The notes below the pieces were generated by a model. It had not been told where the DNA came from. It was given only the letters and a program-made list of their open reading frames with translations, and searched no databases. From Bacillota bacterium (GTDB taxonomy: Bacteria; Bacillota; DTU025): 11,086 nt of DNA. The translations under genes and the position numbers were made by a program. Positions 7,363-11,086 of the stretch are shown one piece after another. The stretch lies in the NCBI GenBank assembly GCA_003456765.1, contig DMOT01000224.1, positions 1 to 11,086 on the forward strand, given 5' to 3'. Each line of letters starts with the position of its first letter. Position 1 is the stretch's first letter.

Positions 7363-8376
7363 GTGGAAGCTTCGAGTGTAGACAAACTGCCCAAAGTAGA
7401 GCTTCACAGGCATCTGGAAGGCGCTGTGAGGCCAGCCACCATTCTTGATCTCTTTCGCAAGAACTGCGGAATGTTACTTAACGCGTCTGTCGAAGATATC
7501 TTGCCTGAAGTGCAGATAGTTGAGGCTGACCGTTCGCTCGCCGATTTCCTGGCCAAATTTGAGTTCTTCATGCCTTGCCTTCGTTCCGCAGAAGACATAA
7601 CCCGAATTACTCGCGAGGCCATAGAGGATTGTGCGGCAGAAGGTATAGTCTACGTAGAACTGCGGTTTTCACCGGTTTTCATAAAGGGACTGACTGGGCT
7701 TTCATATGTGGATGTTGTAGAAGCGGCCCTCAAGGGGGCGCAGGCTGTGGATTCGGGTCCGATAGTGAACTTCATCGTGATCATCCCACAGCCGGCAGGG
7801 GAGAAAGCCGGTTGGGACAGCGTCAGGCTTGCCCGCGACTATATGTCGGACGGAATAACAGGTGTGGACATTGCAGATGACACAAGAGTGCTTGGCCTCG
7901 AGGAATATGTAAGGCCATTGGCCTGGGCGCGTGCGAACGGTCTGGGAGTCACAGTGCATGCAGGCGAATCTGAGGGGCCTGAGTCGGTGCGAATAGCCGT
8001 TGAGAGGCTGGGCGCAACAAGGATAGGACACGGGGTGAGGGCCCTGGAGGATCAATCCGTGATTGCGCTTCTGTCTGAAAAAGGCGTTCTTCTTGAGGTC
8101 TGCCCTACGAGCAATGTACATACCGGGGTTATCGCGCACATAGACGAACATCCCTTGGCTGAACTGGTAAGGAGAGGGGTGGCTGTGTGCATCAACACTG
8201 ATGATCCTGGAATATCCGGAATTACTCTCGGGGGCGAGTACGAGCTTGCCCATAGAATCTTGGGGCTGAGCGAATGCGAAATCGTGAAGATGAACCTTGA
8301 CGCAATTGAGGCGGCGTTTGCCGACGAGCGGCAACGAGCTGGAGTGCGTTCCGTCTTGGAGGGCATTGGGAGTTGA
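7363..8376 (+). CDS. add: Adenosine deaminase-family enzyme
   Basis: A zinc-dependent amidohydrolase of the adenosine/AMP deaminase fold, expected to hydrolyse adenosine (or deoxyadenosine) to inosine and ammonia in the cytosol. All active-site motifs are present (numbering from this start): the metal histidines H15 and H17 in ELHRHLEGA, H199 and catalytic E202 in VHAGES, H223 in RIGHGV, and D280-D281 in NTDDPG. At 337 aa it has the usual length. The frame is open to a GTG at 7312, but the GTG at 7363 with GGGGGGAAG upstream sits right before the conserved VDKLPKVELHRH start. Related deaminases act on aminodeoxyfutalosine or adenine, and motifs alone do not exclude these. The stop overlaps the MFS gene start by 4 bp, suggesting that the transporter supplies or removes a nucleoside. 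Confidence 0.92.
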   Translation: MEASSVDKLPKVELHRHLEGAVRPATILDLFRKNCGMLLNASVEDILPEVQIVEADRSLADFLAKFEFFMPCLRSAEDITRITREAIEDCAAEGIVYVELRFSPVFIKGLTGLSYVDVVEAALKGAQAVDSGPIVNFIVIIPQPAGEKAGWDSVRLARDYMSDGITGVDIADDTRVLGLEEYVRPLAWARANGLGVTVHAGESEGPESVRIAVERLGATRIGHGVRALEDQSVIALLSEKGVLLEVCPTSNVHTGVIAHIDEHPLAELVRRGVAVCINTDDPGISGITLGGEYELAHRILGLSECEIVKMNLDAIEAAFADERQRAGVRSVLEGIGS

Positions 8377-9668
8377 CATGTCATGGGCAACGAGGACGAT
8401 TGGCTGCAGGAAAACAGGAAGATCGAAGCACCATTCGGCATAACATCAGAGTAAACAACAGGCATGGGGTATGGGAAAGCCTTGCCCTCAACCTGTACAG
8501 TCCATTCCTCGGGTTGCTTGCAATAAGGCTTGGAGCTGGAAATCTGCAGGTTGCTCTGATATCTGCGCTTCCGGCCGCCGTATCCTGCGTTGCGAGCTTC
8601 GCCGGGGCAGCTCTTCTCAAGCCTGTTCAGAGGAAAAAGCCAGTAACGTGCGGGTTGATCATCGCAAACCGGGCGTTCTTGCTGGCTATTGCCGCGCTTC
8701 CACTGGTGCCAGCGTATGCGCAGGCCTGGGTTCTCGTTGGGCTAGTGGCATTGATGAATGTGCCGGGTTCCGTGGGCCACATATCATGGCAGAGCCTCAT
8801 GGGTGACACAATACCTGCTGAATACAGGGGCGACGCGTTTGCTGCGCGAAGCCGCCTGGTAACAGCCGTAGGTATTGTACCTGCGCTGTTGGGCGGATAT
8901 CTGTTTGATTCAATGGCCTTTCCCATTGGATATCAGCTCATATTCGTGGCGGCGTTCCTGGTTTCCCTAGTGGAGGTCAAGGTTCTGAGCGGCCTGCGTG
9001 AACCTGCACGCGTCAATCTGGAATCACAGCCACAGGAGGCGCAGACGAGCCAATCGACGTTTGCCGAGGTTCTGGAGAACAAGGCATATGTCAGCTTCAC
9101 ACTTAAGGCCATGCTTTTCTACTTCGGCTGGATGATGTCACAGCCACTGTTCACAATCTACTATGTGCGGGTGCTCAATTGCGGGAGTCTATGGGTTGCC
9201 GTGTTTTCCGTGGTTGCGAGCATCGCACGATACGTATCGTTTCCCAGATGGAGCAGGTGCGCGTCGAAGAAGGGAAATGCGTGGGCTCTTGCTGCGGCTA
9301 CAGCCGGAATGGCGTTGACTCCGTTGATGGTTGCCATATCTCCATGGGCATGGCTTGTAGCTGTGTTCAACGTGTCGATGGGTTACTTCACTTCAGGAAC
9401 CACGCTGCTGATGTTGAATACTCTGCTTGAAATGGCTCCTGAGAAGAATAGGACTTCGTTCATTGCTTACCACAATAGTGCAGTCAACTTGTCATCCTTC
9501 ATTGGTCCCCTTGTTGGCAAAGCACTTGTGGATTGGTTTGATGTCTACTGGGCACTGGGAATCAGTGCAGCAATACGGGCGGCTGGAAGCATCGCTTTCT
9601 TCCTGCTAGCCCGGAAACTCATGTCTGAACGGCGCCATGTTGGCGCCCGGGGAGGTGAAGTAATGTGA
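8373..9668 (+). CDS. Major facilitator superfamily transporter
   Basis: A 431-aa inner-membrane protein with 12 hydrophobic segments that can be traced by eye: six before and six after a hydrophilic loop at about residues 210-235 (rich in Gln, Ser and Glu). An MFS loop signature lies between segments 4 and 5 as GDTIPAEYRGDAFAARSR. The TTG start at 8373 overlaps the deaminase stop (TTGA) and has GGAGGG 9 bp upstream. A second TTG at 8400, with GAGGA 3 bp before it, is an alternative that would shorten the charged N-terminus. The substrate cannot be read from the sequence. The tight coupling to the deaminase makes a nucleoside or nucleobase a fair guess, not a demonstrated one. The next gene overlaps by 4 bp (GTGA). 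Confidence 0.9.
   Translation: MTCHGQRGRLAAGKQEDRSTIRHNIRVNNRHGVWESLALNLYSPFLGLLAIRLGAGNLQVALISALPAAVSCVASFAGAALLKPVQRKKPVTCGLIIANRAFLLAIAALPLVPAYAQAWVLVGLVALMNVPGSVGHISWQSLMGDTIPAEYRGDAFAARSRLVTAVGIVPALLGGYLFDSMAFPIGYQLIFVAAFLVSLVEVKVLSGLREPARVNLESQPQEAQTSQSTFAEVLENKAYVSFTLKAMLFYFGWMMSQPLFTIYYVRVLNCGSLWVAVFSVVASIARYVSFPRWSRCASKKGNAWALAAATAGMALTPLMVAISPWAWLVAVFNVSMGYFTSGTTLLMLNTLLEMAPEKNRTSFIAYHNSAVNLSSFIGPLVGKALVDWFDVYWALGISAAIRAAGSIAFFLLARKLMSERRHVGARGGEVM
9631..9647 (+). other. GC hairpin just before the lipoprotein SD
   Basis: GGCGCC, loop ATGTT, GGCGCC form a perfect 6-bp stem inside the last codons of the MFS gene, ending 3 bp before the strong SD GGAGGTGA (9651-9658) of the overlapping lipoprotein gene. 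It could tune translational coupling, or it may be chance in coding sequence. Confidence 0.35.
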
Positions 9669-10174
9669 AGGCAAAATCCAGTGCGGCGCGCTGCCGGGTC
9701 GTTTTGATAGTCGGTATTGTTGTATTCTCCTTGGCCAGCTGCCGGGGGATGAATGGGTTTTCAGGGGTTAGCGCTGCAAGGTATCCGTACCTTCCGGACT
9801 CGATGAATGAGGATGTCGATCTGTCGGTGGCAGAATTCGCTGCGGTAAGGCTCACGGCCTACTACAACTGCCCTGGAAACCTTACTGCAAAGCTCATGCG
9901 GCAGAGTGCACGTTGTTTCCTGGGCCCTGATTCCGTAGACTTATTCGTCGACACCGTGACGCAAGCTTCTTGGGATGTTCATGTCGCGGGTGCGCGATTT
10001 TCGGTCAGTGATGACCAGGTAGTCAGGGCTTACGCAGAAGCCGGCGATATTGCCATGGACTGGCTCAGGCGTTTCTTCCCTGGGGTCGATGAGGCTCACA
10101 TGAGGGTAATCTTCAGCATCAAGGGCTACCAGATAGGGGTCTACAATAGCGGACAGTTTGTGATAGCAAGATAG
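9665..10174 (+). CDS. Small predicted lipoprotein, function unknown
   Basis: A 169-aa protein starting at a GTG with a perfect SD (GGAGGTGA) 6 bp upstream. The N-terminus is a type II signal peptide: basic residues K2, K4, R9 and R11, a hydrophobic core VVLIVGIVVFS, and the lipobox LASC with the lipidated cysteine at residue 26. It should be anchored on the outer face of the cytoplasmic membrane. The mature domain of about 143 residues has two further cysteines (YNCPG, ARCFLG) and ends IFSIKGYQIGVYNSGQFVIAR, which looks like a beta-rich finish. I do not recognise a family. The gene overlaps the MFS gene by 4 bp, so it is probably co-produced with the transporter and deaminase and might be an accessory to uptake. 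That role is inferred from position only. Confidence 0.85.
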   Translation: MKAKSSAARCRVVLIVGIVVFSLASCRGMNGFSGVSAARYPYLPDSMNEDVDLSVAEFAAVRLTAYYNCPGNLTAKLMRQSARCFLGPDSVDLFVDTVTQASWDVHVAGARFSVSDDQVVRAYAEAGDIAMDWLRRFFPGVDEAHMRVIFSIKGYQIGVYNSGQFVIAR

Positions 10175-10210
10175 CAGAAATAGTGACCATGCTGTCGGAC
10201 TTCTTTTGGC

Positions 10211-10296
10211 CATCATGTGCCACCTAGCTCAGTTCAGCAGTGCTCAATCCGGAATATGCTTGACTGAGCGGACTAATCACATGATGGAGGTGGCAC
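10211..10296 (+). promoter_or_regulatory. Structured leader with two mutually exclusive helices before the Gly/Phe/Trp-rich gene
   Basis: Two perfect 9-bp pairings share the left arm. CATCATGTG (10211-10219) pairs with CACATGATG (10278-10286), and GTGCCACCT (10217-10225) pairs with AGGTGGCAC (10288-10296). They overlap by three bases on the left, so they cannot both form fully. Inside either one, GCTCAGT (10227-10233) pairs with ACTGAGC (10263-10269), and AGCA (10236-10239) with TGCT (10257-10260). The second outer helix buries the SD (GGAGGTG, 10286-10292) of the gene that starts at 10302. This is the arrangement of a translation-controlling RNA switch. I match it to no known riboswitch class. 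Confidence 0.5.
10286..10292 (+). promoter_or_regulatory. Ribosome binding site of the Gly/Phe/Trp-rich gene
   Basis: GGAGGTG lies about 10 bp before the GTG at 10302. Upstream in-frame ATGs (10206-region, 10281, 10284) lack an SD of this quality. The SD falls inside the right arm of the helix at 10217-10296. Confidence 0.6.
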
Positions 10297-10301
10297 TGGA
10301 G

Positions 10302-10550
10302 GTGTACCCGGCAGAATACTACGGAGTTCAGAACGCGTGGACAGTCGATGGAGCCTGGACGCAAGCGCAAGGAAGCGTAGAGCCGTCTCAGTTCGGCATG
10401 TGGGGATGGGGCCCGGGCTTCTTCGGCCCCTGGGCGTTCGGGCGACCTTTCGGCGTCCCCTGGTCCGGCTTCGGATGGCCATGGCTCGGCTTCGGCTTTC
10501 CAGGCCCGGGTTTCGGGTGGAGGAGATTTGGCCCCTGGTTCTGGTTTTAG
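10302..10550 (+). CDS. Small Gly/Phe/Trp/Pro-rich protein, function unknown
   Basis: An 82-residue product from the GTG at 10302, or up to 114 residues if translation starts further upstream. It begins YPAEYYGVQNAW. From about residue 30 it becomes almost purely Gly, Phe, Trp and Pro, with units such as WGWGPGFFGPW, FGWPWLGFGF and GPGFGWRRFGPWFWF. I count 11 Trp, 12 Phe and about 18 Gly. There is no signal peptide, cysteine or catalytic motif. Such aromatic, glycine-rich, low-complexity sequence suits a structural or phase-separating protein, for example a spore or cell-surface component, but this is inference. It has a good SD, a structured leader upstream and a terminator-like hairpin 40 bp downstream, and aromatic periodicity would be unlikely in noncoding DNA. 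The family is not recognised. Confidence 0.6.
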   Translation: MYPAEYYGVQNAWTVDGAWTQAQGSVEPSQFGMWGWGPGFFGPWAFGRPFGVPWSGFGWPWLGFGFPGPGFGWRRFGPWFWF

Positions 10551-10589
10551 GCCTGCTAAACCATTTCACTGAGATTGAGATATCGTCAC

Positions 10590-10609
10590 GGCGGGGCTTA
10601 TGCCCCGCC
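10590..10609 (+). terminator. GC-rich hairpin terminator candidate
   Basis: GGCGGGGC, loop TTAT, GCCCCGCC form a perfect 8-bp stem, 39 bp after the stop of the Gly/Phe/Trp-rich gene. It is followed by ATTACTGCTT, only partly T-rich. It probably ends the upstream transcript. A second, bulged hairpin at 10694-10723 (GGGCGA with TCGCCT outside, GCAG with CTGC inside) lies between it and the next gene. Confidence 0.6.
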
Positions 10610-10763
10610 ATTACTGCTTGTACCTCTGGAATTGCCCTCCACGCCCAAGCCCAGACTCCTTCTGGCACACAGGGAATGCTAAATCACCCTAATGGGCGAT
10701 GGCAGGATGCTCTGCATTCGCCTATCGTGTAGTGTACTGACCATTTCAGGGGGGAATCAAAGG

Positions 10764-11086
10764 ATGAAAAAAGGGCCAAGTGTTATGCGCCCTCTCCTGT
10801 TGATTGCGGTAATCTTGATGGCATCTGTCACTGCAGCGCCTGGCAGCGAGGTAAAGGCTTCGAGTGTGGCCACTCATGGCGGGGGTGACGTGTCCTCCGT
10901 TCGGGCCATAGGCGTCGGGGAATTCTTCACTGCCTCTATGGCCTGTGATCCCCCTTTCCTTTCTGCCTGGAATGCGGTGAATGCATCAAGGGCTGACGAC
11001 GATCGCGGAGAATCCTGGGTTTACTCGTTGACTTTGTGGGGATGTGATTCTGCCGTAAGGGGGTCGATTTCCGCAACGGGAAAGGG
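10764..11086 (+). CDS. Secreted protein, 3' end beyond the window
   Basis: A gene too incomplete to classify; 107 codons are visible. The ATG at 10764 has GGGGGG about 9 bp upstream. The N-terminus, MKKGPSVMRPLLLIAVILM followed by ASVTAAPGS, is a clear type I signal peptide with a basic start, a hydrophobic core and a likely cleavage after one of the alanines near residue 24-26. The mature part (AIGVGEFFTASMACDPPFLSAW, SWVYSLTLWGCDSAVRGS; shown here as fragments) contains two cysteines that could form a disulfide outside the cell. I recognise no domain. It is separated from the preceding gene by a terminator-like hairpin, so it is probably a separate transcription unit, although it is again an extracytoplasmic protein next to the lipoprotein. 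Confidence 0.8.
   Translation, partial: MKKGPSVMRPLLLIAVILMASVTAAPGSEVKASSVATHGGGDVSSVRAIGVGEFFTASMACDPPFLSAWNAVNASRADDDRGESWVYSLTLWGCDSAVRGSISATGK

Noticed and set aside
7702..8379. A 225-codon minus-strand frame over the deaminase gene.
   Set aside because: It is antisense to conserved catalytic motifs (HAGES, RIGHG, NTDDPG), and its own translation looks random.
10288..10296. GGTGGCAC as a possible T-box antiterminator motif.
   Set aside because: The T-box core would read close to GGGTGGNACCGCG. Here the bases after GGTGGCAC diverge, and no specifier stem or downstream terminator before an aminoacylation gene is seen.
10302..10550. Gly/Phe/Trp-rich stretch read as a DNA tandem repeat.
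   Set aside because: Short similar units (ggcttcgg-like) recur, but spacing and sequence vary too much for a tandem array. The repetition is at amino-acid level.
10337..10732. A plus-strand frame overlapping the Gly/Phe/Trp-rich gene.
   Set aside because: It is rich in Arg and Leu, runs through the GC hairpin at 10590-10609 and lacks an SD. The overlapping frame has the biased aromatic pattern and a better start.

Overview
The window looks like chromosomal DNA of an endospore-forming Bacillota. The evidence is a complete cotJABC spore-coat operon, strong purine-rich Shine-Dalgarno (SD) sites of the GGAGG type, several GTG/TTG starts, and a moderately GC-rich composition. The TreT-type trehalose synthase and the DUF4438 protein, both families I associate with thermophiles and anaerobes, hint at a deep-branching, possibly thermophilic or anaerobic lineage. 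That placement is inference. No rRNA, tRNA, insertion sequence, prophage or CRISPR array is visible.

Layout: (1) 1-2918 (+): the 3' part of a MalF-type and a complete MalG-type sugar ABC permease overlapping by 4 bp, then treT 33 bp downstream. This repeats the permease-permease-treT order known from archaeal trehalose/maltose uptake clusters; the binding protein probably lies upstream of the window. (2) 2919-3331: a 413-bp convergent spacer with a short palindrome and a long hairpin but no convincing gene. (3) 3332-4912 (-): pckA, ATP-dependent PEP carboxykinase. (4) 5157-6209 (-): cotJA-cotJB-cotJC, with a hairpin terminator candidate between cotJC and pckA. (5) 6386-10174 (+): a DUF4438 protein, an adenosine deaminase-family enzyme, a 12-segment MFS transporter and a small lipoprotein. 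The last three are coupled by 4-bp overlaps (TTGA, GTGA), suggesting a nucleoside uptake and deamination unit with an unknown lipoprotein partner. (6) 10175-11086 (+): a strongly structured untranslated leader, a tiny Gly/Phe/Trp/Pro-rich protein, a GC-rich terminator-like hairpin, and the start of an unrecognised secreted protein that runs off the window.

Most of the window is ordinary metabolism, transport and sporulation. The part most worth a second look is 10211-10550. The leader there can form two mutually exclusive 9-bp helices, one of which buries the SD of a tryptophan- and phenylalanine-rich mini-protein that I do not recognise. SD positions argue that several genes (pckA, cotJA, the DUF4438 gene, add, the mini-protein) start downstream of their longest open frames; the coordinates given reflect that.
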